A stretch of 64,000 bases of DNA, from the NCBI GenBank assembly GCA_948146395.1, contig OX411543.1, positions 20,051,459-20,115,458 of the forward strand, written 5' to 3'. The notes beneath the pieces are model-generated. The model made no database searches. It was not told where the DNA came from and saw nothing but the letters and a program-made list of their open reading frames with translations. Position numbers and translations under genes: made by a program. How positions within the stretch are numbered: position 1 is the first letter of the stretch; every line of letters begins with the position of its first letter. The stretch is from Fragum whitleyi. Its lineage: Eukaryota > Mollusca > Bivalvia > Cardiida > Cardiidae. Shown here piece after piece: positions 1 to 10,143 of the stretch.

Positions 1-83
1 CCTCCTAACTACAGCTTTAATCAGGCTGTATTTTGGAGATTTTAGAATAAATCTAACATTATATTAATTCGTTTGTTTGTTTG

Positions 84-330
84 TATTAGATTCACATCAC
101 TTTTAACAATCTTACAGTCATATCACCATAGCTGGAGTTCCTAACAATGGATTCTTGGTATTTTTCACACCAGTACTTTAACCATTACCTTTTCTATCCT
201 CCAGCTGCTATCCCATTAAGGTCTGTAGGAGACAAATAGTTGGAAAGTATGAGTGCTGCTGTCAGACCCCGATTGAACCTGGGACCTTTTGAATAATTGT
301 CCGACGTGCTACCAACGGCACTATGACAGT
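84..330 (-). mobile_element. tRNA-derived SINE copy, diverged
   Basis: A diverged member of the SINE family seen in full at 7844-8131. On the minus strand a degraded B-box region (complement of gattgaacctgg) is followed by the body containing the complements of cctccagctgctatc and ctaacaatggattc. The tail side is at low coordinates. Many substitutions suggest an old copy. Confidence 0.65.
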
Positions 331-586
331 GGCTTTAAATGATTTTTTTGATGTATGCAGATGTACAGGAATACTTAAGCTGCTAAAAGTTCCAGGCTCT
401 TAATTGTAATTGTTCCATTCAGTACTTTTGGAAGGAATATACCCATTAAATAGAGCTGGATACAATTCTATACAAGCTGCACTTAAATCAAATACATTTC
501 CCCCCACGCCTCAATCTCATTCCCATATAAGTCCTAACCATGGCGCATTTAACACTGTGCTTTGTTTACTTGTATGGAATTCATTG

Positions 587-749
587 GAGTGGACCCGTAA
601 TAATTCTGCACGGTATCGGAGGTCATGAATTTTAAAAGTGTTAACCGAGGTTTCCTAATGGAATTCATTACGAAAGCTCGGTTAAATTAATACTGTTAAG
701 TTCAAGACTTCTGAAACTTTGTTGATCAATTACGGGTCCACTATCTTAC
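587..749. mobile_element. Palindromic MITE, GTGGAC ends, copy 1
   Basis: The ends are inverted repeats (ggagtggacccgtaataa at left, ttacgggtccactatctt at right) and the interior is itself imperfectly palindromic. Related copies are at 17577-17742 and 63248-63413; in those the ends are flanked by TTAA. The short open frames across it are incidental. Confidence 0.6.
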
Positions 750-1486
750 TGCCCGAGTTTCAACAGTATTTTGGTTATATTGGGTGGTACATCCAATGGT
801 TTCCTGTTGTTTCTCACACCAGTAAACATTTCATGCAACAGGTGGGAGAAAAATACTGTCATAATGACTTTGGTCAGATGTCTGTTGAAAGTTGGCCCAC
901 AACACCAGGATAAGCCTGATACAACAAGGACTTAGAACTTAGAAGTAATATGGCTATGAGTCCTCTGAGCACTTTTTAAAATACGATGACCCTACCATTC
1001 TTCTAAACAATATTACTGAACTATACCTTGGTTCATTTGACCCGAATTTGACCTTTGTGGAAAAAATGCTTCAATAGAATTTACCGACATATTTTATCAA
1101 TTAACAAAGTATATATTACATTCAGTACCGTTTTTTATTCATTCCTATGAAAGCACGTGCAAAACCGAGTAGGAATAGTCAGATATTTGTTCATCTAAAC
1201 GGTAGGGATCAGAGTCAGGTCAATAAAAACACACTATAATTACATCCAAGCATTAATGGCAAGCACATAAAACAAAGAACTTGAAAACATTGTCTAATAA
1301 TATCCAAAGAAAACACCAGTTGCTATGGCAAAGTGAAGACATTACGAATATTCCAAGAAATCACAGAATTATTCAATTATATCATTGAAAGAATGTTGAA
1401 CCTTTTCTTAACATTTTTAGCTTTTAATGTAGCTGCCTTAGCCCTGATGACATGTTTCTCTCTTTTTTTGTATTTTGATTATTAAG

Positions 1487-1688
1487 AGACAAGCTTCAGA
1501 TTGAGGGGACTTACTTTGAATTTTAGATTCAAATATTTCAGTAAAACTTAAGCAAAAACTATGTTATTGCAGTCATTTGAATTGTCTCAAAGAGATGATT
1601 CAAATGAGTTCAAACAACATAGTTTTTCTTGGATAAATAAAGATTTTAGAATTGATTCCCCCCCCCCCTCTTAGCTGTGTCTCTGTGA
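1487..1688. mobile_element. Hairpin MITE (GTACTC-type centre), copy 1
   Basis: The centre is a long palindrome (ctatgttattgcagtcatttg facing caaatgagttcaaacaacatag). It is flanked by weak inverted ends rich in AGAGGGG/CCCCTCT, including a C homopolymer near 1660. Relatives are at 6050-6248, 22893-23078 and 63003-63203. Confidence 0.55.
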
Positions 1689-1869
1689 GTGGTATTATGC
1701 CTTTTTCAATTTTACTCAAAGGACAAAGTTGATTGAATTAAAACTATTATATTCTAGAAGAGTTTAAGTTCACCAGTATCTTACTGGGCTGATAGAGGTC
1801 TCATCATCATATATATCTCTGACCAAAGAACAGAATCATTGATATCAGATTCAATGACAATTAAGCACT

Positions 1870-1930
1870 AAACACTTGTAACTGCCTATTTATTTATAGG
1901 CAGTTACAACTGTTTGCGCTGGGCCATCAA
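1870..1930. repeat. Palindrome, GGCTCAGCG-type, copy 1
   Basis: A short inverted repeat with arms cttgtaactgcctat and ataggcagttacaac, followed by a GCGCTGGGCCATC end. It belongs to a dispersed family whose best-preserved copy is at 62437-62534. Confidence 0.7.
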
Positions 1931-2183
1931 TATGTTACAATTTCTTGAGCTGTATAAAATAAGTTTGCAAAGTTTTGTCATCCTGAACGCATGGCAGGTT
2001 TCTTTGATACATTTTCTTTCAGCCACCAAAACTCAAAACTGAAGCTGTAGTTTCAAGACTTTGGCTTCTCAACAACTCTCCACTGCATTTAGTTTTGGAA
2101 GAATTTTAAGGCAATGACCTTGTTCCATATCACAAAGCGAATGAATTAAGTCAGCACTGAGAATATATTTCTTTTGTCTAAAA

Positions 2184-2879
2184 TATTACGAAGGGGTTTT
2201 TGCCTATCCGTAATGTAGGGATTTCGGTAGTTGTTGTTGTAGTTCATGATGCTATTTGGTGAGGTAGAAAGGCTCGAGTTGGTAGGATAATGTCAATAGA
2301 TCAACGATGTCAATTTGTTGTTATTTAATAAAACATATGATAATGTATTGAGTCACATAAATATACAAGTTTTAAAACATTCTAAAGAGTCACAGAGACA
2401 GATTTGAATTATAGATATTTCAGAAAAGCAAGGTTCAAATTTCACAAAGAAGAGTAGAAATGTTTTAAGCACACAGTCTTTAACACAGAGTTATAAAGTC
2501 CTAGATTTAGTTGTTTAAGTTGTCTGACACAAAGTCATTCCACAAAGTAAGTGTTCTTATGTTCTTGAGTTCTTGTGCGCCTATTTATATGTTCTTACAA
2601 GGAAATGAGTGCAAATGACTAAGCCTTAATAAAAACATATTACAGGAAATATAGATTGTTTGACTGCTAAACTATCAGGATTATAACACATGCTAAGTAC
2701 GTGTTTTACCACAGCTGATTGCCATAATCCGTTGGTTTGTCTGCCAAACGCCTAACATGCACAAAACACAAAAGAAGGATTTAACACTTTTCTTAATACA
2801 GATTAATTCTGCTTCTCAAGAAACAAAATACATTTTTGAAAACCAGCAAAATATTTAACCCTTAACTAGTGGCACAATA
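2184..2879 (-). repeat. Terminal direct repeat, 3' copy (LTR-like)
   Basis: Matches 3918-4613 base for base as far as can be judged by eye. Its low-coordinate end contains the complement of the first 22 codons of the ORF that starts in the other copy. Immediately upstream on the minus strand is a short purine-rich AGGGAAG, a weak polypurine-tract candidate. Confidence 0.9.
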
Positions 2880-2922
2880 ACTTCCCTGGTCTTCGAAGAC
2901 ATTGGACTCCAAAGTTTGATTG

Positions 2923-3981
2923 CTATATAGTTCTTAGAATATAGCGGTAGTCAGATATTAATCCAGTTTTGTCCTCAAGTTTTTCAAGAATATTGGTAGT
3001 TTTTCTGCAAATTTCAGGATAGAATCTTTGGTAAGGCTTTTCAGCCCCACATGTCAAAATCAAATGATTATATTTTTCACAAAGCCTACACTTATGATTG
3101 TTTGCCAAGCACTTACTTCTACCAGCATGAGAAGTTAAACCACATCTTCTACACAACTTATGAGGCCCGTTTTTGTTCAATTCACATGTAATTGATTCGA
3201 ATTCCCTTTTAGCTTCACACACGCTCATGAAAAGTTGTTGTCGGCCATCATCAACACGCACCAAGTATTCATACAGCGTAATCAGCTGATCATTCAGGCT
3301 GTTGACGGTTTTTTCAGCATTTACACTGGCTAACTCTAGTGATTCTTTCTCTGAACACAGGTCTTTGAGCTTGTCACTTAACACATTATTTTCATGCTTA
3401 AGAGTATCATTCTCAACCTGGAACCGCTTGATGGTCGAATTTGACTTTTTCACACTTTCAGTAAGTGAATTTACTTTTGATTCAAGAGTCTCATTTTTCA
3501 ATTTTAAATGTTCATTGGTGGAGGTTAGTTCATTTGTTATTTCATTAGTTGATTTTGATGAAAGATTGTCCAACTTGCCTTCAACACAAGAAAGTTTGCT
3601 TGAAAGTTGTTTGATTCTTTGTTCAAGATCCGCACTAGCACTACAAATTTTAGTTTCTGTTTGAGCTTTTTGATCCGAGGAGCGACACAAGGAAGCATAG
3701 TGTCCATACCTTTTACATGAGTAGCACTTCCTGCCTTGAGCTGGGCACACATGAATGTCATGGAATAAATTTCCACACTTGTAGCAACAACGAAATCCAT
3801 TCAAATCCATCTTATTCACACAGTTCCAATTTGTCAAAGGGGAAAAGTATCTTGACTCGCTTGAACAGTACTGTGAAGGTAACCGGGGGTACGGTACCGC
3901 GGGATTCTGCACCATTTTATTACGAAGGGGTTTTTGCCTATCCGTAATGTAGGGATTTCGGTAGTTGTTGTTGTAGTTCAT
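2923..3981 (-). CDS. Gag-like protein: four CCHC zinc knuckles flanking a coiled coil
   Basis: 352 codons, ATG at 3981. An Asn/Tyr/Pro-rich N-terminus (residues 1-60) is followed by two zinc knuckles, C66-C69-H74-C79 and C86-C89-H94-C99, both C-x2-C-x4-H-x4-C. Residues about 115-250 form a polar, Lys/Glu/Ser/Asn-rich stretch with a leucine heptad character typical of a coiled coil. Two more knuckles follow: C277-C280-H285-C291, with five residues in the last spacing, and C298-C301-H306-C311. CCHC knuckles bind single-stranded nucleic acid and are typical of Gag nucleocapsid; the coiled coil suggests self-association. No capsid fold or protease motif is recognisable. The first 21-22 codons lie inside the 5' terminal repeat, so Met23, just inside the internal region, may be the real start. 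Function in packaging element RNA is inferred from context. Confidence 0.75.
   Translation of the reverse strand: MNYNNNYRNPYITDRQKPLRNKMVQNPAVPYPRLPSQYCSSESRYFSPLTNWNCVNKMDLNGFRCCYKCGNLFHDIHVCPAQGRKCYSCKRYGHYASLCRSSDQKAQTETKICSASADLEQRIKQLSSKLSCVEGKLDNLSSKSTNEITNELTSTNEHLKLKNETLESKVNSLTESVKKSNSTIKRFQVENDTLKHENNVLSDKLKDLCSEKESLELASVNAEKTVNSLNDQLITLYEYLVRVDDGRQQLFMSVCEAKREFESITCELNKNGPHKLCRRCGLTSHAGRSKCLANNHKCRLCEKYNHLILTCGAEKPYQRFYPEICRKTTNILEKLEDKTGLISDYRYILRTI
3897..3914 (-). other. Candidate primer-binding site
   Basis: Three bases inside the 5' terminal repeat the minus strand reads TGGTGCAGAATCCCGCGG. A primer-binding site pairs with the CCA 3' end of a tRNA, so it starts with TGG close to the LTR. 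The matching tRNA was not identified. The stretch also lies within the open reading frame. Confidence 0.55.
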
Positions 3982-4613
3982 GATGCTATTTGGTGAGGTA
4001 GAAAGGCTCGAGTTGGTAGGATAATGTCAATAGATCAACGATGTCAATTTGTTGTTATTTAATAAAACATATGATAATGTATTGAGTCACATAAATATAC
4101 AAGTTTTAAAACATTCTAAAGAGTCACAGAGACAGATTTGAATTATAGATATTTCAGAAAAGCAAGGTTCAAATTTCACAAAGAAGAGTAGAAATGTTTT
4201 AAGCACACAGTCTTTAACACAGAGTTATAAAGTCCTAGATTTAGTTGTTTAAGTTGTCTGACACAAAGTCATTCCACAAAGTAAGTGTTCTTATGTTCTT
4301 GAGTTCTTGTGCGCCTATTTATATGTTCTTACAAGGAAATGAGTGCAAATGACTAAGCCTTAATAAAAACATATTACAGGAAATATAGATTGTTTGACTG
4401 CTAAACTATCAGGATTATAACACATGCTAAGTACGTGTTTTACCACAGCTGATTGCCATAATCCGTTGGTTTGTCTGCCAAACGCCTAACATGCACAAAA
4501 CACAAAAGAAGGATTTAACACTTTTCTTAATACAGATTAATTCTGCTTCTCAAGAAACAAAATACATTTTTGAAAACCAGCAAAATATTTAACCCTTAAC
4601 TAGTGGCACAATA
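3918..4613 (-). repeat. Terminal direct repeat, 5' copy (LTR-like, carries promoter)
   Basis: Partner of 2184-2879. It would supply the promoter for the zinc-knuckle ORF and also contains that ORF's start codon, about 60 bp from its inner edge. Confidence 0.9.
4316..4323 (-). promoter_or_regulatory. TATA-like box in the 5' terminal repeat
   Basis: On the minus strand the repeat reads CATATAAATAGGCGC, the best TATA match in it, about 335 bp upstream of the ORF start. The same box is present in the 3' repeat. Confidence 0.45.
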
Positions 4614-4724
4614 TAAAACAAGTACACAGACTCTGTTGATAGATGGTATATTAGAACTAATTCTGTCTCTGATGATTCCTGAAAAAGTGAACCTCTAAAC
4701 CCTTATTTTGAATTTAAATAGATT

Positions 4725-5150
4725 TAAAACTGCTTTTAACATTTTTCATTCATATAATGTAAGCTGGTGCACCTAGACATGGATCTCTGCCATTTCTATC
4801 ATTTGTACTATCAGGACATCCTTTTTGAGCCTGAGCTGCTATCCTACCTAGGTTTACCCAATCGCAATCTAACGAAAGGTTTTGTCTGTCTGTATGAGGT
4901 TTAATGCTGCCAGCTATATTGCAGTCGTTGGAGCACCAAACAATGGATTCCTTGCATTTCTCACACCAGTACTACCATAACATCCTTTCCTAGCCTCCAG
5001 CTGCTATCTACCATAGGTCTATGATAATCAACCACTTGACATTGATGGGACACAAAAGTCTGAAGGGATGAGTGCAGCCACTTGGAATCAAACTCTGGAA
5101 CCCCAGGAGTGAATAACAGGCCATCAACTGGGCTTAGACAGCTTTCTGCT
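4725..5150 (-). mobile_element. Two adjacent diverged SINE remnants
   Basis: 4725-4870 and 4892-5150 each carry the SINE body landmarks (gctggtgcacctagacatggatc in the first, ttggagcaccaaacaatgg in the second, then cctagcctccagctgctatc). The second retains a decayed tRNA-like head near 5090-5150. Both are much diverged from the copy at 7844-8131. Confidence 0.6.
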
Positions 5151-5599
5151 TTGTAAACACCTGTAGCTACAGCTCATTTTTAAGCTGTTATTACAATGAT
5201 TTGGTAATTTTAAACCCATAGTTCACCATAAGAAAGTTTCTAATTTCTATATTATTAATGTTCTGCAGTAATTATTTCAAATTCTCTTTGAACAGTTTAT
5301 CAAATTAACCAATTTCACAACAAGATCATAGTCTTACATACAAGTAATGGCTTAGTTTTCATTTTCATCATCAGTTATATTGATACATTTCTCAGAAAGT
5401 TGGGAAATTAATCCAGGAGAACCATCTGTTACCATAATTAAATCATCTTACACGAACACAAGAATGATCTCAGAACTTACTCTACAATCAGACTAAATAG
5501 TTTATTGCCCACCAGTTGAACTTATGATTTTTATGAATAATATAACCCTTGTCATAACCCTAGTCATGCTGTTTCTGGAATATTCCTGCTTTAGCAGAA

Positions 5600-5656
5600 G
5601 GTATAGACTGAGATCAGATTGCACATATTATGTGCAATCTGATCTTAGTCTATACC
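5600..5656. repeat. Near-perfect 57-bp palindrome
   Basis: Arms ggtatagactgagatcagat and its complement meet at GCACATATTATGTGC with a single mismatch. The flank contains ccctagtcatgctg and ggaatattcctgc, shared with the MITE at 39042-39276, so this is probably a rearranged member of that family. Relatives lie at 6945-7105 (one half) and near 9815-9900. Confidence 0.7.
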
Positions 5657-5773
5657 ATCTGATTGTTCTTATTAAGTCGAATTAGTTTAATAAATTATAT
5701 TTTGAGAATTATGGAAGCTAAGATTTTTTCATCTTTCACAATGTTTTACAAAATCGTTCTTCAGGGACATAAT

Positions 5774-5857
5774 AATTTGAAGGATCAGTGCAACACTAAT
5801 GTAAGTACCTACCGGTAATAGGCACTTACAATAGCGTTGCACTGACCCCTTGAATTA
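5774..5857. repeat. Palindrome, GGGGTCAGTGCAACAC-type, copy 1
   Basis: Arms ttgaaggatcagtgcaacac and gtgttgcactgaccccttgaa-like sequence meet at a short centre (cctaccggtaatagg). Relatives are at 19316-19402 and 20748-20832. Confidence 0.7.
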
Positions 5858-6049
5858 TAAAAGTGTCATTTTGGTTACGGTTTGACAATGCAGGGCTTTT
5901 CAGGTGTACACAACAATCATATTGTTTGGTAACATTGAGACTATGAATCTTTACAGCTTAATACAGTTGCAGTTACAAAATATTCAGCAAGAAATTTTGT
6001 TTCCCAACTTGTATAACTTCTAATATAGAGAAACTTTTCGACCTACTTT

Positions 6050-6248
6050 GACTACACAGAGCTAAAGAATGTGTATTTTGGATTTTAGGTTAAAGTAATT
6101 CAATAATTTTTGCACAAACCCTTTGTTGCTGGTACTCATTAAAATTGTCTTGACAAGACAATTCCAATGAGTACCCACAGCATAGGGCTTTATCAAGAAA
6201 TAAAGATTTTAGACTGACTTTACCTCCTCTTATCTGTATCTTTGCATA
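6050..6248. mobile_element. Hairpin MITE (GTACTC-type centre), copy 2
   Basis: The central palindrome (tggtactcattaaaattgtc facing gacaattccaatgagtaccc) sits between weak inverted ends; the right end reads tttacctcctcttatctgta. Confidence 0.55.
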
Positions 6249-6944
6249 TAAGTATACTTGACAATTACTTAGTTTTGCCTCGTCACTGTTGGTTGACTAA
6301 AGGGTAAAATCTGAAAATCGTGACGATCGCATACCCATTACATTGACACATACAACCATTTAAGGTCAGGTATCGTCTTTTAACCCTTTTTTTCTTTCCT
6401 TTCATTCTATTTTATCATTTTTGATAAATTATTGATCCATGAGTGAATATTTTTACTTTCAAAAAAACTTGAGGTGATCCGTAACAGAAAAAGGGACCAT
6501 CTGGGTATAGTGTAAAGGGTCAACCCTGGTCAGAGTGCGTGGACTGCACAGACTGACTAAGGTTGAAACTGTTTGTACTTAATCGTCATTTTTTATAAGA
6601 CGGGTCAAATGAAAATTAAAACAGTGTTTCTCTCTCTGAAAATAAAAAGCTCTTCTCTTTGAATTATACAAAATATTTTATGACAGAGAAAAATTTGAAA
6701 ACCCTCCAAGCTATAAAGTGTCATTTATTTGACAATACAGGTTATGAAACACAGTTAATTTATTGATTGTATTGGCTCCTAACACTTCAAGATATTTTGC
6801 AGTATTGGCTTGCAACAACATTCTTTATAATTGTTTTTTATAATCAAATTTAGATTTACTTGTTTCTTCTTTGCTAAAATCAAATTATCAAAATATACAT
6901 TGATATGACCTGCATGCATGCTGATCTAAATGTACTGTTAACCC

Positions 6945-7105
6945 TTGTCCTGCTGAATAAATTTTAGCTAAAAATTTTCATCAAAATAAAAGGGCAAAAA
7001 GGACTGAAAGTATCAACTGTAGGTCATTTTTTGTTCGAACTATATCTATTGACAATTCTGGTTAGAAAGTGAGAAACCAGTAGTGTAGACTAACATCAGA
7101 CTGCA
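6945..7105. mobile_element. Half of a TTAACCCT MITE
   Basis: Starts at TTAACCCTTGTCCTGCTG and runs parallel to the intact copy at 39042-39276 through the complement-pairing cagactgcacatatgtgcac, then diverges. The right end is missing. Confidence 0.6.
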
Positions 7106-7610
7106 CATATGTGCACATATGGAAACAAATAATTGATTGGTTAAGGTTTCACTCCCCCTTTCAACAATCATTGCAGTTATATAACAGAAGCTCACAGGTG
7201 CACCTAACCATAGCTAAATTCCTGTACATCAGTACAACTACAACATTTCATCCGATCCACCAGCTGCTCTTAGTTAATCTAAAGTACCATTCTAAGAACA
7301 TAACATTTTTGTTTAACCCAATACCATACATTTAGAAATTTTGTTTTGATGAAATTCACCATAATTATAGCATTTTTTTGCATTATGTTTAGTGTGTGAA
7401 TACCAATTTATTCTTCTTTACAAACATTACTGATAAGTGCCTATCTTAGTTGGTCTGGGCACAATTAATTTTGTCTGCATCTTTAAATTTAATCAATTCA
7501 GGCCAGTTAATCATTCAGTTAAACTGGCCAAAATTGACAGATGATGCAGACAAATTCATTTAGTTGTCTTGTAATTATGGTTTATGATTTTGAGATTTAG
7601 ATGCAGTTAT

Positions 7611-7830
7611 TGATTGATTGATTGATTAAATGTAGTTTTACGCCGCTTTTAACATTTTTTCAGTTATATCATTGTGGCTGGAGCACCTAACAATGGATTC
7701 CTGGTTTTCTCTCACCAGTACAACCATCACATCCTTTCCTAGCCTCCAGCTGCTATCTCACACAGGTCTACAATTATTAACCCATTGGCGAGAGACAAAT
7801 AGTCATAAAGAATGAGTGCGGCCATCGGGG
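7611..7830 (-). mobile_element. tRNA-derived SINE, 5' truncated
   Basis: The tail (attgattgattgattg on the plus strand) is at 7611-7627. The body continues to about 7830, where the tRNA-like head is cut off just after gcggccatcgggg. The target word agatgcagttat occurs at its left edge and at its right edge, where the next SINE begins. Confidence 0.75.
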
Positions 7831-7843
7831 AAGATGCAGTTAT

Positions 7844-8131
7844 TTGATTTGATTTGAATTGGGTTTTACGTCGCTTTCAACAATCTCACAGTTATATCGC
7901 GACGACTGGAGCACCTAACGATGGATTCCTGGTATTTCTCACACCAGTACTACCACCACATCACTTTCCTAGCCTCCAGTTGCTATTCCACATAGGTTTA
8001 CGATTATCTACCCATAGGTGGAAGACAAATGTCGGAAAGGATAAGTGCCGAGGCCGGGGATCGAACCCGTCCGAATATAGACCCCTGGATTAGAAGTCCG
8101 GCGCGCTACCAACTGCGCTATTGCCGCGGCG
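7844..8131 (-). mobile_element. tRNA-derived SINE, essentially full length
   Basis: Read on the minus strand it starts with a tRNA-like head: an A-box region (tagcgcagttggtagcgcg) near 8125-8100 and a B-box (gggttcgatcccc) near 8065-8053. A body of about 200 bp follows, then a short CAAAT-rich tail. It is the best-preserved family member here. Pol III transcription from the internal A and B boxes is the family norm. The word agatgcagttat flanks it on both sides. Confidence 0.85.
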
Positions 8132-8214
8132 AAGATGCAGTTATTACTTTGAGTCATAACATGGTACATGTATATCATAGTGTCTGTCTTTTGTGAAATG
8201 TTGACAATTTCATG

Positions 8215-8500
8215 AAAAACAAGATGTGTTTGTGAAACATGAATGCCCCTGGAATAGCATTTTTTTTAAAGTTTGACCTTGACAGATGACCTTGACCTTG
8301 TCACATGACCTTGACCTTGTCACATGACCTTAACTTTGGTGTACAGCTTTGTATGTCAAATACTTTTGGAGAAAAGGCAAAGGTTAAGTTTTTGGGTCAA
8401 GTTTTCAGACAGAAGGACGGACGGACAGACGGACGGACAGATAGACAGACGGACATGAGTAAAACAATATGCCCCCGATCTCTCGATACGGGGGCATAAT
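8215..8500 (+). repeat. Dispersed repeat with GACCTTGAC and GGAC tracts
   Basis: It comprises cacaaacatgaatgcccctgg-like sequence, several GACCTTGAC repeats (8275-8340), a GGAC/AGAC simple repeat (8405-8455) and an end reading cgatctctcgatacgggggcat. The same modules in the opposite orientation form 35750-36092. Simple-repeat reading frames here are not genes. Confidence 0.65.
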
Positions 8501-9370
8501 AAAAACCAGCTTTCATATATATTTGCTAGAATTTTGAAATTTATATGCACTTGGATGGCAACCATCAGAGAATATATGATAAAGGCGATTATGTGGACTG
8601 TTGCAAAAGATGAATGTCCTCCGTATGCTCCCCTTTTCTATGATTTGAGTGTTGGTGTCAGCTGAATAGTTCAAAACATCATAACTACAGCTTGAATAGG
8701 CTGTCGTTTCGATGTTTTGATCATTCATCAATAACATTTTTCAAACGAGGATTTATTTCTATTACGCACTTGGGTAATGTGCGTGATGGGTAAGTTACAC
8801 ACTTCGCTTTTACACTAATTATGAGGTATGAAATTCATATGTAATTAAGTACAATATCAATTAAATCATCTGTACACCATTTGGAATTAAACATGTCTAA
8901 AAATGTTCAACAAATGAATATCATCAAGATAGGGATTTTGAACTTAAATCATCTAAATCTAGTACAAATCATCTTAACTTTTTTAAAAATTATCACTTCA
9001 ATAATTAAATAAACACACACATAACCGATAAAACCATTATATCAAATTACACATGTAAACAATCAAAATATCTATGAATTATCATTATTCCATGAATTTC
9101 CTTATTCATAAGATCACATGTAATCATAATCACTGCCGAACCCAAATTTAAATACTTCAGTTTTCATTGAAACATCCTGTATTCTGTACTATTATTAACT
9201 AAACCAGTCATGTATGCACCTGAGAACCAGTCAAGTGTTTACATTCTATTTATAGATCTATTAATTGGGTCATTAAAGTGTATGGTGTAAAATCACTAAG
9301 GGACACAATTATGTTTTGTATTTACCCAAGTATATCTGTATTTATCTACCTTTGGTTTCTCTTGCAATAA
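8500..9370. other. No gene recognised
   Basis: AT-rich sequence with a half palindrome (cataactacagcttgaatagg) near 8680. No coding exon, tRNA or clear element was found. Confidence 0.5.
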
Positions 9371-9372
9371 AA

Positions 9373-9513
9373 ATCCAGCCCTGCATTCAGGATGACAAAA
9401 CAATGCAAATAGTTTTCCAATTATACCCTGCTTTGCATAGAAGTGCTTGTGCAAAGCCGGGTATCATTGGAAAACTATTTGCATTGTTTTGTCATCCTGA
9501 ACACAGGGCTGGA
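9373..9513. repeat. Long hairpin, 140 bp
   Basis: Arms tccagccctgcattcaggat and atcctgaacacagggctgga enclose further pairing (caatgcaaatagttttccaa with its complement). A relative lies at 58683-58815. It could fold into a single stem of about 60 bp. Confidence 0.75.
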
Positions 9514-10067
9514 CCCTTGCTGTAGGGGTGGAGTTCAAACGCCACCCCCCTCCCCAAGCACTGTAGCCTCAAAATTTCATTTTTTACAGGAATAGAGTCA
9601 AACTGCAACTCTAAACACACACACACACTTTTTGTATGTTTGAACAAAGAAGTCCTGGATCAGCTGCAGCCTAATGTCACACCGAAAGCACTGGAATTGC
9701 ACTAAATTTCAGTCATTAACAATTTTGAAAATATAAACTTTATTCTTTTCTAGTTTGCATTAACGATCTTGAAAATACAAATTTATTCTTTTCTAGTATG
9801 AATTGGAAAACCAGGTGCTTTAGACTAAGATCAGACTGACACATGTGCAGCTGATCTTTGTCTAAACCTTCTCCATAGCAGGAATATTCCAGGTATATTG
9901 TGACAATGGTTTTGATATGGAGTAGACCAAATATAATTATATAAGTTTTCAACAGTCTCACACTTCTAAAGAGTCTCTCAAAAGTGTCTGATGGATTGTG
10001 ATTCTGGTTAAAAATGCAGGGACATAAAAAGGATGAAAAAGACATACAAGACGGAAAACTGACTTAC

Positions 10068-10143
10068 TTTCATTCTCAAAATCCATTTCAAATTTAGGTG
10101 ATCCATTTGTCTGTCCTTTATTTCCATTTTTGTCTTTTGCCAT
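10068..10143 (-). CDS. Candidate first coding exon of an unidentified gene (alternative 2)
   Basis: ATG at 10143 opens 25 codons plus one base, ending at a strong donor (GTAAGTCAG). The peptide starts MAKDKNGNKGQTNG and ends FEMDFENE. It is hydrophilic with no signal peptide or membrane segment, as expected for a cytosolic N-terminus. The donor leaves phase 1, identical to the exon at 17962-18079 on the same strand, so the two could be alternative first exons joined to the same second exon. No downstream exon was recognised between here and the left edge. The protein family is unknown. A chance ATG-plus-donor remains possible. Confidence 0.45.

Larger units (their letters stand above)
2184..4613 (-). 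mobile_element. Compact LTR-type retroelement with a zinc-knuckle ORF and no pol
   Basis: Two direct repeats of 696 bp (2184-2879 and 3918-4613, exactly 1734 bp apart, no difference seen by eye) enclose 1038 bp of internal DNA. The 5-bp word TAAAA abuts both outer ends (2179-2183 and 4614-4618), as expected for a target-site duplication. On the minus strand a TGG-initiated candidate primer-binding site follows the 5' repeat by three bases. The only long ORF codes for a 352-residue CCHC zinc-knuckle protein; no protease, reverse transcriptase, RNase H or integrase is visible and the internal region is too short for them. The termini read TATT...AATA rather than TG...CA, which is atypical. The architecture resembles non-autonomous gag-only LTR elements. 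Apparently identical repeats suggest recent insertion. A simple tandem duplication is the alternative, but it would not explain the flanking TAAAA. Confidence 0.82.

Noticed and set aside
3302..3947. Plus-strand and alternative-frame open frames at the zinc-knuckle ORF
   Set aside because: They are antisense or out-of-frame shadows of the 352-codon ORF, which carries the ordered CCHC motifs.
2184..4613. Intact endogenous retrovirus or autonomous retrotransposon
   Set aside because: The internal region is only about 1 kb and has no protease, reverse transcriptase, integrase or envelope frame.
8053..8130. A functional tRNA gene on the minus strand
   Set aside because: A and B boxes are present, but it continues into the SINE body and has relatives with the same body; it does not form a clean standalone tRNA.
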